Shown here in pieces: positions 25,839-33,884 of a DNA stretch of 64,000 bases. Source of the DNA: Desmospora profundinema (GTDB lineage: Bacteria > Bacillota > Bacilli > Thermoactinomycetales > DSM-45169). Both the position numbers and the translations under genes were made by a program. Every line of letters begins with the position of its first letter. The stretch's first letter is position 1. The notes under the pieces are model-generated. The model made no database searches, was not told the origin of the DNA, and saw nothing but the letters and a program-made list of their open reading frames with translations. Location: contig NZ_JAVDQG010000002.1 in assembly GCF_031454155.1 (NCBI RefSeq), positions 124,001-188,000 of the forward strand, written 5' to 3'.

Positions 25839-26762
25839 TCACTCCTTTCCCGCCAAGCGAATTCTCGGATCGATCCACCCGTATAAAATATCGACGATCA
25901 AGATGACACTGATAAAGAGAGCACTATAAAACAAAGTCACTCCCATAATCACGGGATAGTCATTGGTCATGATGGATTTTACAAACTGCTCACCCAAACC
26001 CGGCACACTGAAAATCTTTTCAATGACCAACGTTCCTGTCATTAAAGAGACGGTCATCGGACCTAAAATGGTCACAACAGGGATGAGGGCGTTTCGGATT
26101 CCGTGACGAATCAACGTTCCTGCATCGCTCAACCCCTTCGACTTGGCAAGAACCATATAGTCCTGTCCTAAAACCTCCAACATTTCCGCTCTCATAAAAC
26201 GGGCAATCGTAGCCACAACAAAAACCGCTAATGAAAGGGTAGGGAGAATGGAGTATTCAAATCCCTCCCAAAAAGCGACCGGAAGCCATCCCAGCTTCAC
26301 GCCCACTCCATATTGAAGCAACCCTGCAAAAATAAAAGAAGGAACGGACAAGCCCAGCACCGCGATCAGCATCGAACCGTAATCCAACCATGTATTATGA
26401 CGCAGGGCGGCAACCATCCCCAACAACAGCCCCACGGCCGTTCCCAAAATCAGTGCCTGGGCGCCCAAAATGGCGGAAGCTCCGATTCTTTCCCCGATAA
26501 TTTGAGTGACTGAACGTCCGTCATATTGGAAAGAGACACCCAAATCTCCCTTGAACAAGTTTTTCATGTAGAGGACATATTGAACAGAAATAGGCTTATC
26601 CAATCCATAGCGTTCGTACAGCCTTTCTTTTTGTGATTCCGTCATTTTTTTGTCATTAAAGGGAGATCCCGGTAAGGTAACCATTAAAAAAAAGGTCAAC
26701 GTCGCAATCACTAAAAAAGTAATAATCATATAGGTAACCCTCTGAATGATATACCGCCCCAT
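25839..26762 (-). CDS. peptide ABC transporter permease (OppB/DppB type), 307 aa
   Basis: Family start MGRYIIQRVTYMIITFLVIATLTFFLM with six helices and EAA loop (VLAKSKGLSDAGTLIRHGIRNALIPV). The MKNLFKGDLGVSFQYDGRSV element is diagnostic of DppB. ATG follows AAGGGGTGAAGAAAA. Cotranscribed with the racemase-family genes upstream and the rest of the transporter downstream. Confidence 0.92.
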   Translation of the reverse strand: MGRYIIQRVTYMIITFLVIATLTFFLMVTLPGSPFNDKKMTESQKERLYERYGLDKPISVQYVLYMKNLFKGDLGVSFQYDGRSVTQIIGERIGASAILGAQALILGTAVGLLLGMVAALRHNTWLDYGSMLIAVLGLSVPSFIFAGLLQYGVGVKLGWLPVAFWEGFEYSILPTLSLAVFVVATIARFMRAEMLEVLGQDYMVLAKSKGLSDAGTLIRHGIRNALIPVVTILGPMTVSLMTGTLVIEKIFSVPGLGEQFVKSIMTNDYPVIMGVTLFYSALFISVILIVDILYGWIDPRIRLAGKE

Positions 26763-26816
26763 TTTTCTTCACCCCTTCCACCGGTAATAGCAAGCAATAA
26801 ATATACCAACCTTTCC

Positions 26817-27821
26817 TTATCGAACCAAAAATCCCCGGTGCAAGGGATCGTCAGGATCCAGAACAAAGTGATGGATCCCCGTGATAAACGCTCTCCCCGT
26901 AACGGAAGGAACAATCCCCGTATAACCATCCACTCGGGCCGTTCTCGTCACTTTTGTAAAAAATTGAGACCCGATCAGGCTTTCATGGACCAGCTCCTCC
27001 CCTTTTTTAACCGCCCCTTTTTGAAACAGGGCCGCCATCTGCGCACTGATTCCGGTTCCACAGGGGGAACGGTCTACCCGTTGGCCGCTGAAAATAGTTA
27101 CGTTGCGCAAATCGGAATCCGGCTTTTGCGGACGGTCCGTGATCACCACTCCGTGCAGCCCGGTACATTCGCTTTTCAAGGGATGTTGAATCCTCATCTT
27201 GAATTCCACCTGTTCCTGGATCCGCCGTCCCCAACCCTTTAGTTGCACCAACTGATCCAGTTCTACCCGTACGCCCAAATCCGACGCATCGACAAGCGCA
27301 TAAAAGGCTCCGCCAAAGGCAATGTCCACGGTACATTTTCGTTCCGGAAAAGAAAGCGGTACATCGGAAACATAAACAAAGGATGGTACATTTTCGAAAG
27401 AAACCGACGTTACTTCTGCTCCTTCCACCTGTGCCGCGGCAACGATTTTTCCAGCAGAGGTGTCCATCACCATCCGCGGATTTTTTCGATCCGTTTCCAC
27501 CCATCCCATTTCCACGGCCATCGTCACAACCGCGATGATTCCGTGTCCGCACACGGCGCTGTACCCCTCACTATCCATAAAAATGACGCCAAAATCCGCA
27601 TCGGGGCTCGCTGGAGGGGTCTTCACACAGCCAACCATACCCGGATGGCCGCGGGGCTCGTTCATTAACAAATGACGAATCGAATCCAATTGTTTTTTTC
27701 GGAAATCCTCATTCTTCCCTATCACATTTCCATCCAAAGAAGGAAGTCCTCCCGTGATCAAGCGCAAAGGCTCTCCCGCTACATGGGCGTCAACCGTCGT
27801 GTAATGCCGTTTGAACTCCAT
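26817..27821 (-). CDS. proline racemase family enzyme (CGHG type), 334 aa
   Basis: Proline racemase/hydroxyproline epimerase fold. Both catalytic Cys positions are present: C91 in VCGHGI and C254 in DRSPCGTG, so a two-base racemase or epimerase mechanism is possible. The CGHG rather than CGHD motif sets it apart from classical 4-hydroxyproline epimerases and is nearer to the 3-hydroxyproline dehydratase branch, which however usually lacks the second Cys. Its likely role in this operon is a second hydroxyproline isomer, but the substrate is open. ATG 27821 directly follows the upstream stop. Confidence 0.85.
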   Translation of the reverse strand: MEFKRHYTTVDAHVAGEPLRLITGGLPSLDGNVIGKNEDFRKKQLDSIRHLLMNEPRGHPGMVGCVKTPPASPDADFGVIFMDSEGYSAVCGHGIIAVVTMAVEMGWVETDRKNPRMVMDTSAGKIVAAAQVEGAEVTSVSFENVPSFVYVSDVPLSFPERKCTVDIAFGGAFYALVDASDLGVRVELDQLVQLKGWGRRIQEQVEFKMRIQHPLKSECTGLHGVVITDRPQKPDSDLRNVTIFSGQRVDRSPCGTGISAQMAALFQKGAVKKGEELVHESLIGSQFFTKVTRTARVDGYTGIVPSVTGRAFITGIHHFVLDPDDPLHRGFLVR

Positions 27822-28874
27822 TTACGCTTCCTCCATCTCGTTCTCATCTGCATCATGATCCTCTGCGGGAGGAATGAGCAGGAAACCATCTTTCCATTCA
27901 TCCTCTGAATGCCGAAAAAATGTGTGGATCCCCATGACCCAAGCGGATCCGGTAATCTCCGACACGACTGCCGGGAACGGTCCCACACGGGTTTCTTTCA
28001 ACACTCTCCCTTGAAACAAGGTTCCGACAATGCTTTCATGAACAAACGGCTCATCGATGCCGATTTGTTTCCGGGCATAAAGCGTTGCCAATTTGGCCGA
28101 TGTTCCTGTCCCGCAGGGAGAACGATCAATTCCGCCAGGCGGCACAATCACCGTGTTTCTCACATCCGCCTGTGGATGGATCGGATCCGTGAAAAACTCC
28201 ACATGGGTTAACCCTTTGATATACGGGGATTCCGGATGAATGACCTCAACAGACTGATTGATGGCCTTACGGATCCGCACCGCCTGATCAATAATTTGAT
28301 CGGCGTGAGACGGGCTTAATTCCAAATTCAGCTTTCGCGCATCGATAATCGCATAAAAATTTCCACCGTAAGCGATATCACAGGAAATAAGACCCACTTC
28401 CTCCACCGCGATCTCAATGCTTTTGTAGAGAAAGGAGGGAACGTTACAGAAGGTGACCGCCTTGGCTTTTCCGTTGACGACATGAATGTCGGTCTCCACC
28501 AGACCGGCAGGGGTGTCCAACGTGAGGGTGGTGTAAGGCTCCTTTGCCTCAACCATTCCGGTTTCAATCAATGCCGTGCAAAATCCGATCGTATCATGAC
28601 CGCACATGGGCAGATAGCCGCCTGTTTCGATATAGATCACACCGATATCCGCTTCCGGATGACAAGGATCCACCATTAACGCTCCCGACATGACATCGTG
28701 TCCTCTCGGCTCATACATCAGCACTTGTCGAACCCAGTCATACTCCTTTTTCATATGCATCATTTTCTCCGACATCGTCTCCCCTTTTAGTGTGGGAAGA
28801 CCACTGATCACCGTTCGCGTCGGATTCCCTCCGGTATGAGTGTCCACCGTTGAAAACATTTTTTGTGCTCTCAT
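27822..28874 (-). CDS. 4-hydroxyproline 2-epimerase / proline racemase family, 350 aa
   Basis: Second, distinct paralog. C91 in the CGHDT motif and C254 in DRSPCGTG are the acid/base pair expected for epimerisation of trans-4-hydroxy-L-proline to cis-4-hydroxy-D-proline. The FSTVDTHTGGNPTRTVISG opening is the family mark. Its ATG overlaps the stop of the upstream oxidase gene (ATGA). Epimerase rather than proline racemase is favoured because the whole downstream route to 2-oxoglutarate is encoded nearby. The tail is unusually acidic (AEDHDADENEMEEA). Confidence 0.85.
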   Translation of the reverse strand: MRAQKMFSTVDTHTGGNPTRTVISGLPTLKGETMSEKMMHMKKEYDWVRQVLMYEPRGHDVMSGALMVDPCHPEADIGVIYIETGGYLPMCGHDTIGFCTALIETGMVEAKEPYTTLTLDTPAGLVETDIHVVNGKAKAVTFCNVPSFLYKSIEIAVEEVGLISCDIAYGGNFYAIIDARKLNLELSPSHADQIIDQAVRIRKAINQSVEVIHPESPYIKGLTHVEFFTDPIHPQADVRNTVIVPPGGIDRSPCGTGTSAKLATLYARKQIGIDEPFVHESIVGTLFQGRVLKETRVGPFPAVVSEITGSAWVMGIHTFFRHSEDEWKDGFLLIPPAEDHDADENEMEEA

Positions 28875-30058
28875 CTTGTTGCGTCCTTTCTTTGAAACCG
28901 GTTATATCGCAAAGGTTCCGTTGGAATCGACGTCTCAGCCTCTCCTCGGATCAATTCTTCCATCAATTTTCCGGTTACGGCGGCGAGACTGATTCCGTCT
29001 CCTTCATGTCCCGCTGCAATGTAAAAGCCGGGAACTTCATCCACTTCAGAAATGATGGGAAGATGATCTTCCGTCCAGGGACGAAGACCGGCGTACGTCC
29101 GAATCGTCAGCATATCGGCCATCTTGGGATAAAAGCGGATCGCTCTTCTGGCTATAGAGCGAATGACTCGAATATCGACGCGTGTGTCAAATCCTGCGAA
29201 TTGCCGGCTGCTTCCAATCAAAAAATTTTGACTCTCAGTCGGTTCAAAAACCAAAGCCACTCCGTATCGTTTTGTTTCAGCATCCACCTTTCGGTGACCG
29301 CCGAACTTGGATAGGAGGTAACCGAATTCCATTACTTTTCTCAGCCCTACCGGCTCATGTCTGGCGGCGACCACCATGTGCCCTTTCCGCGGTTGAATCG
29401 GTATCTTCACCCCAACCATCGCACCGATCAATGGAGCCCACACCCCCGCAGCATTGATCACCTTTTTCGCCGTAAAGCGGCCCCTGGAGGTGAAGATGTG
29501 AAACATCCCGGTTGCATCCTGTTGAATCCTTGTCACTTCCGTATGCACATGCCGCTTTGCCCCCTGTTTTTCCGCCCCATGAAACAGGGCGTACGTCAAC
29601 AGGTAAGGATTGACCGTCGCATCCGTGTGGCACTCCAAACCGCCCAGCAGGTCGTCTGCAAAATACGGGGATTCTTGTTGGAGATCCTCCCGATCCAGCA
29701 TCCGGAATGAAAGACCCGCTTTTTTTTGCTGATCTACCCACTTTTTCGCAGCCGCCATCTCTTCTTCCGATTCACAAACCAACATACTGCCGGGAGCTCG
29801 GTACTCAAAAGGCAGCTCCAAGTCTTTGCTCAGCTGTTTTACCAGCTGCTGGCTTTTTAACGACATCTGACTGTCAAAGCCCGGATCTTTATCAATCGCG
29901 AGGATATTGCCGTCACACTTGGATGATGTTCCACTTGCCAGGTCGCCTTTTTCGAGTACCGTCACTTCCAGGCCCGATTTGGAAACATAGTAGGCAATCG
30001 CCCCTCCGATCACCCCGCCTCCGATCACCAGCACTTCCGTATGACGAATATCATTCAT
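28871..30058 (-). CDS. FAD-dependent D-amino-acid (D-hydroxyproline) dehydrogenase, DAO family, 395 aa
   Basis: FAD-binding GGGVIGGAIAYYVSKSGLEVTVLEK near the N-terminus and the C-terminal GLRPWTEDHLPII…GFYIAAGHEGDGIS motif mark the DAO/sarcosine-oxidase-beta family. In Pseudomonas, D-hydroxyproline dehydrogenase is a multi-subunit enzyme whose parts match this protein plus the iron-sulfur and flavin proteins encoded at 32-34 kb here. Reaction expected: cis-4-hydroxy-D-proline to 1-pyrroline-4-hydroxy-2-carboxylate. First gene of the operon; ATG 30058 follows AAGGGAGATCGTC. Confidence 0.87.
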   Translation of the reverse strand: MNDIRHTEVLVIGGGVIGGAIAYYVSKSGLEVTVLEKGDLASGTSSKCDGNILAIDKDPGFDSQMSLKSQQLVKQLSKDLELPFEYRAPGSMLVCESEEEMAAAKKWVDQQKKAGLSFRMLDREDLQQESPYFADDLLGGLECHTDATVNPYLLTYALFHGAEKQGAKRHVHTEVTRIQQDATGMFHIFTSRGRFTAKKVINAAGVWAPLIGAMVGVKIPIQPRKGHMVVAARHEPVGLRKVMEFGYLLSKFGGHRKVDAETKRYGVALVFEPTESQNFLIGSSRQFAGFDTRVDIRVIRSIARRAIRFYPKMADMLTIRTYAGLRPWTEDHLPIISEVDEVPGFYIAAGHEGDGISLAAVTGKLMEELIRGEAETSIPTEPLRYNRFQRKDATR

Positions 30059-30102
30059 GACGATCTCCCTTTTCCAACGGATCGAGATGACACCTTTCCT
30101 TA

Positions 30103-30119
30103 AAGCAAAAACGATGCCA
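30103..30119 (-). promoter_or_regulatory. sigma-54 promoter of the catabolic/transport operon
   Basis: On the minus strand TGGCAT-CGTTT-TTGCTT gives the -24 GG and -12 GC at exact spacing. It lies about 45 bases upstream of ATG 30058. It drives oxidase, two racemase-family genes, two permeases and the ATPase, ending at the terminator at 22786. Confidence 0.8.
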
Positions 30120-30152
30120 CAAAAAAGGATGCGCCCTTCCAGGACATTTCGT

Positions 30153-30180
30153 GTATAATTTATTGTATAGTGTATAATAT
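30153..30180. promoter_or_regulatory. TGTATAAT direct repeats between divergent genes
   Basis: TGTATAAT, TGTATAGT and TGTATAAT occur in a row between the minus-strand sigma-54 promoter and the activator gene. Two of them are perfect TATAAT boxes for the activator. They could also be the upstream activator site, but no clear copy is seen at the other sigma-54 promoters. Confidence 0.35.
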
Positions 30181-30209
30181 TTTGAACATTCCTTCGGGAG
30201 GGAGCCGCT

Positions 30210-31937
30210 ATGCAACACCATTTACCCTGCATCGAAGAAATGATTCAGTCTGATTTCACCTTGATTCACAGGCAGGATGACAGGGATTGGAACCCAAACC
30301 GGCGCAATCATGAAATGATTTTTATGAAAGATGGGGACCGTTTGTTTTATATAGACCCGCGATGGGCGCCGCTGGACAAGGATGTCCCCTTTGCGTCGAT
30401 CCCCTGGATGGAGTGCGCATCCGTCCGCGCCGATCAACCGATGAAGGAAGTTGTCGCTCTTCTGCAAACATTCAACTTCCTGCTAGTCACCCATGAATCC
30501 GGAAAGGAAATCGGATATCTTTCCTGCGCTGATGTTCTGGGCAGACAATTTGAGTCCTACCAATATCTCCATGCCTACTTTGAATCGGTCATCCAAACCA
30601 TGGACGCATCCGTCTCCCTCATCGACGAAAATAAACGGGTCATGGTTTGGACACAGGGAGCGGAAAACATCTTTTCCGTGGAGAAGGAAGAAATTATAGG
30701 AAAGCCGATCACCAACTTTTTTGACATCGACAAGCTGGAAATCATCAAAACCTTGGACACCGGGAAATCGCTTTACAAACACCAGCATCAGCCCCGTTCC
30801 GACATGGTCGTATTAATTCATACCAACCCCATCATTCTGGACGACCGAATTATCGGTGCGGTGGCTGCCGAGACGGATATCACCAGTCAGGTCCGATTGA
30901 ATCACGAATTGTTTAAAACCACATCCAAAGTGCATCGGTTGGAGCGTGAAGTCGCAAAATTAAAACCATCCTCCGATCCCTTTCACATGATCAAAGGCAA
31001 CAGTTCCGCCATGAAGAAAACCAAGGAGATGATTCGAAAAATCGGCTCTACCAACGCCACTGTTCTGGTTTTAGGCGAAAGCGGTGTAGGAAAGGAATTG
31101 TTCGCCAAAGCGATTCATGATATCCGAGAAGCTTCGGATGCCCCCTTTATCCCGATCAACTGCGGGGCGATTCCTCCCTCCCTGTTTGAAAGTGAACTGT
31201 TCGGTTATGAAAAAGGAGCCTTTTCCGGTGCCGATCACAAAGGGAAAAAAGGAAAAATCGAACTGGCACGCGGCGGAACGCTCTTCCTGGATGAAATCGG
31301 GGAAATGCCCTTTGAGATGCAGGTGAAGTTGTTACGCGTCCTGCAAGAAAAAAAATATTTCGCTGTCGGCGGAACAAAACAGGTGGACGCTGATTTTCGA
31401 GTCATTGCAGCAACCAACCGGGATCTAAAATCCCTCGTCGATGAGGGGAAGTTCCGGGAAGATCTGTTTTACCGGTTAAATGTGGTAACGTTACACATCC
31501 CACCGTTGCGCGAGAGACGGGAAGACATTATCGAGTTAACCCATTATTTCCTATATGAATTCTCCGTTCGCTACAACCGTCCGATTCACGGTATATCCCA
31601 GGATGTGATGCAGCACCTGCTGCAATACGACTGGCCCGGCAATATTCGCGAATTGCGCAATGGGATCGAACGGCTGGTGGTGTTTGCCACGGATGGAAAC
31701 ATCAAAAGAGAAGATCTCCCCTTTACGCAGTCACCAAACAAAAGCGAGGATTTCTCTTATCTAAGTACCGACCACGCTTCCACTCTCCGGGAAGAATTGG
31801 AACGACACGAAAAGCGGGTGATTCTAGAGTCACTAAAGCGGGTAAACGGCAACAAACAAGCCTGCGCGAAAAAGCTCGGCATTTCTCGGGCGACACTGTA
31901 CAACCGAATGAACAAACTGGGCATCCAAACCACATAA
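30210..31937 (+). CDS. sigma-54-dependent transcriptional activator (CBS-like, PAS, AAA+, Fis HTH), 575 aa
   Basis: An enhancer-binding protein. Residues about 70-115 look like a single CBS-type segment, 118-235 a PAS domain, 259-480 the sigma-54 interaction AAA+ domain with Walker A GESGVGKE (289-296), GAFSGA (336-341, the GAFTGA loop with S for T), and Walker B GGTLFLDEIGE. The C-terminal 40 residues are a Fis-type HTH (NGNKQACAKKLGISRATLYNRM). It is the obvious regulator of the four sigma-54 promoters around it. The signal is unknown; the PAS domain may sense hydroxyproline or a metabolite. ATG follows GGGAGGGAGCCGCT. Confidence 0.92.
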   Translation: MQHHLPCIEEMIQSDFTLIHRQDDRDWNPNRRNHEMIFMKDGDRLFYIDPRWAPLDKDVPFASIPWMECASVRADQPMKEVVALLQTFNFLLVTHESGKEIGYLSCADVLGRQFESYQYLHAYFESVIQTMDASVSLIDENKRVMVWTQGAENIFSVEKEEIIGKPITNFFDIDKLEIIKTLDTGKSLYKHQHQPRSDMVVLIHTNPIILDDRIIGAVAAETDITSQVRLNHELFKTTSKVHRLEREVAKLKPSSDPFHMIKGNSSAMKKTKEMIRKIGSTNATVLVLGESGVGKELFAKAIHDIREASDAPFIPINCGAIPPSLFESELFGYEKGAFSGADHKGKKGKIELARGGTLFLDEIGEMPFEMQVKLLRVLQEKKYFAVGGTKQVDADFRVIAATNRDLKSLVDEGKFREDLFYRLNVVTLHIPPLRERREDIIELTHYFLYEFSVRYNRPIHGISQDVMQHLLQYDWPGNIRELRNGIERLVVFATDGNIKREDLPFTQSPNKSEDFSYLSTDHASTLREELERHEKRVILESLKRVNGNKQACAKKLGISRATLYNRMNKLGIQTT

Positions 31938-31958
31938 CGCTCTCTTTCTCCTCCTCTT

Positions 31959-31975
31959 TGGCGTCGTTTTTGCAT
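31959..31975 (+). promoter_or_regulatory. sigma-54 promoter of the dehydrogenase partner operon
   Basis: TGGCGT-CGTTT-TTGCA, nearly identical to the promoter at 30103-30119 (shared TCGTTTTTGC). It lies 22 bases after the activator stop and about 30 bases before ATG 32005. Confidence 0.78.
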
Positions 31976-32004
31976 AAAAGAGGCCTTGGGAAGGAGGTTT
32001 TTTT

Positions 32005-32274
32005 ATGAATCGAAACTCTATGATCATCTGTCGATGTGAAGAAGTAGAAATGGATACAATCATAGAAACCCTCAGGTCCTATTCATGCACTCCCCGAGAA
32101 CTCAAACTGCGAACCCGTGCAGGTATGGGTGTGTGCGGGGGGCGCACTTGCAGAAACTTGATCCAAACACTCTATAGTGAAGTGACCCAAAAACATGTCT
32201 CTCATTCCGTCCCCCTCAAATATCAACCGCCGGTGCGCCCCCTCACATTCAGAGAGCTGGAGGGGAAGAAATGA
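32005..32274 (+). CDS. BFD-like [2Fe-2S] protein, 89 aa
   Basis: Small iron-sulfur protein with the bacterioferritin-associated-ferredoxin pattern: CRCEEV near residue 10 and GVCGGRTCR near 43. Similar domains are fused to or encoded with hydrogen-cyanide-synthase-like and D-hydroxyproline dehydrogenase flavoproteins, where they pass electrons. ATG follows AAGGAGGTTTTTTT. Its stop overlaps the next start (ATGA). Confidence 0.82.
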   Translation: MNRNSMIICRCEEVEMDTIIETLRSYSCTPRELKLRTRAGMGVCGGRTCRNLIQTLYSEVTQKHVSHSVPLKYQPPVRPLTFRELEGKK

Positions 32275-32609
32275 AACACCCCGGAAGAATTGAACAGCAT
32301 CCCGTGCTGGGGCCTCGAAAGCAGACCCAACCGATTACATTCACACTAAATGGTCAGCCGATCCTGGCCTATGAGGGAGAAACGATTGCCGCATCTCTGT
32401 TAGCCAACGGAATTCGAATATTGAGATCCCACGAAGAGACCGATGCTCCCAGAGGAATCTATTGCAACATCGGCCATTGTTTTGAATGTCGGGTTAAAGT
32501 CAACGGTGCAGACCATGTGCGGAGCTGTCTCACCCTCGTAAAGGAGGGGTTGGCGGTTGAAACAAAAGGGGCCTTACCCACCCCTTTAAAGGAGGAGGAT
32601 AAACGGTGA
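32271..32609 (+). CDS. 2Fe-2S ferredoxin-type subunit (HcnA / hydroxyproline dehydrogenase small subunit-like), 112 aa
   Basis: Plant-type ferredoxin fold of the HcnA/SoxA-N kind: FTLNGQPILAYEGETIAASLLANGIR then GIYCNIGHCFECRVKVNG…RSC, giving the four cluster Cys (C x5 C x2 C and a distant C). Electron-transfer subunit of a multi-part dehydrogenase. It overlaps its neighbours by four bases on each side, which fits a stoichiometric complex. Confidence 0.85.
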   Translation: MKHPGRIEQHPVLGPRKQTQPITFTLNGQPILAYEGETIAASLLANGIRILRSHEETDAPRGIYCNIGHCFECRVKVNGADHVRSCLTLVKEGLAVETKGALPTPLKEEDKR

Positions 32610-33841
32610 CCGTCGATGTGTTGATTGTGGGGGCGGGCCCTGCCGGCCTTTCTGCCGCTATTGCCTGTGTACAACACGGATTGAACGTAAGGGTGCTGGA
32701 TGAATTTATCAAGCCCGGCGGACGGTTGCTGGGCCAGCTTCATCAAGAACCTGACGGGACATGGTGGAACGGAATCGAAGAAGCCCGGAAGCTGTATGAA
32801 ACGGCGCAATCCCTAGGGATTCAAGTGGAATGCGGGATCCCCGTGGTTCACCTTGAGCCGGCGGAGGGGAAATGGTTGATTCATATTCCGGATGCCGTCA
32901 TTCAAGCTTCGACAGTGGTGTTGGCAACGGGTGCCGCAGAAAAACCGCTGCCTGTTCCAGGGTGGACCCTGCCGGGGGTGATGTCGATCGGAGCCGCTCA
33001 GGTGATGACCAATGTTCATCGGGTACGCGTAGGCGAGCGCGGAGTAGTGGTAGGAATCAATATCCTGTCCGCTGCGATCGCCAGAGAGTTGCAACTGGGC
33101 GGGATCCATATCAGCGGCCTCTATCTTCCTGGACTCACTCCCCTGACCAACCATTCCGGCCATCCGGCATGGGTGATGAAATCACTTCTCCGACTCTCTC
33201 ATTTGGCCCCATCTTCCTTGATCCGGTTCGGCAGCCGTCTATTGAAAGCCGATGCGATGCACGCTTTAGGGATTCGTCTCTTCCCCAAATCAGGAGTGAA
33301 AATGTGGGGAATACCCATTCATCTTCGCAAAGCCGTACTGGAGATTATCGGAGACCAACAAGTGGAAAAGGTGAAAGTGGCCACCGTTACGCCGGAAGGC
33401 GATCCGCTCCCGGGTACCGAGGAGGAAATAGCCGTTGATTTCGTTTGTATAGCCGGCGGGTTATATCCATTAGCGGAGCTGGCTGCCATTGCCGGTTGTC
33501 CGTTCCACTATTTCCCCGAACTGGGCGGACATGTCCCTGTTCACAGTCCAAGAATGGAAACGCCCCAAAAGGGATTGTACGTTGCCGGCAACATCACCGG
33601 CATTGAAAGCGCCAAAGTGGCGAAAGCCCAAGGGACGGTGGCGGGGCTATCCATTGTGTATCACTTCCAGCCAAATGAAAGATCGAAAGAATTATTGGAA
33701 CATGCCATTCAACAAGTCAAACAAGAGCGGGATCAGGCTGTGATACAGTTTCATCCTGCGATCAAACAAGCGCGCACCCGTATAAAACATCTGTGGAACC
33801 ACCCGCATCCGGACTCTACGCAATCCACCCCTCTTCCATAA
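32606..33841 (+). CDS. FAD/NAD(P)-binding oxidoreductase (HcnB / hydroxyproline dehydrogenase subunit-like), 411 aa
   Basis: Pyridine-nucleotide-disulfide oxidoreductase fold: VDVLIVGAGPAGLSAAIACVQHG at the start, VVLATGAAEKPLPVPGW near residue 105 and GLYVAGNITGIESAKVAKAQG near 310. This is the HcnB/SoxA-central type that partners a DAO-family subunit. Taken with the DAO-family gene at 28871 and the two iron-sulfur proteins, it completes a heteromeric dehydrogenase. GTG 32606 overlaps the upstream stop. Confidence 0.87.
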   Translation: MTVDVLIVGAGPAGLSAAIACVQHGLNVRVLDEFIKPGGRLLGQLHQEPDGTWWNGIEEARKLYETAQSLGIQVECGIPVVHLEPAEGKWLIHIPDAVIQASTVVLATGAAEKPLPVPGWTLPGVMSIGAAQVMTNVHRVRVGERGVVVGINILSAAIARELQLGGIHISGLYLPGLTPLTNHSGHPAWVMKSLLRLSHLAPSSLIRFGSRLLKADAMHALGIRLFPKSGVKMWGIPIHLRKAVLEIIGDQQVEKVKVATVTPEGDPLPGTEEEIAVDFVCIAGGLYPLAELAAIAGCPFHYFPELGGHVPVHSPRMETPQKGLYVAGNITGIESAKVAKAQGTVAGLSIVYHFQPNERSKELLEHAIQQVKQERDQAVIQFHPAIKQARTRIKHLWNHPHPDSTQSTPLP

Positions 33842-33858
33842 GGAGAGGGGTGGATTGC
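33820..33858. terminator. bidirectional terminator hairpin
   Basis: Fifteen-base-pair perfect stem GCAATCCACCCCTCT with its complement, extended by CC/GG past a one-base bulge. The stop codon at 33839 lies in the loop. It separates convergent operons. Confidence 0.8.
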
Positions 33859-33884
33859 ATGTTGAAGAGAGTCCTTGAGAACAA

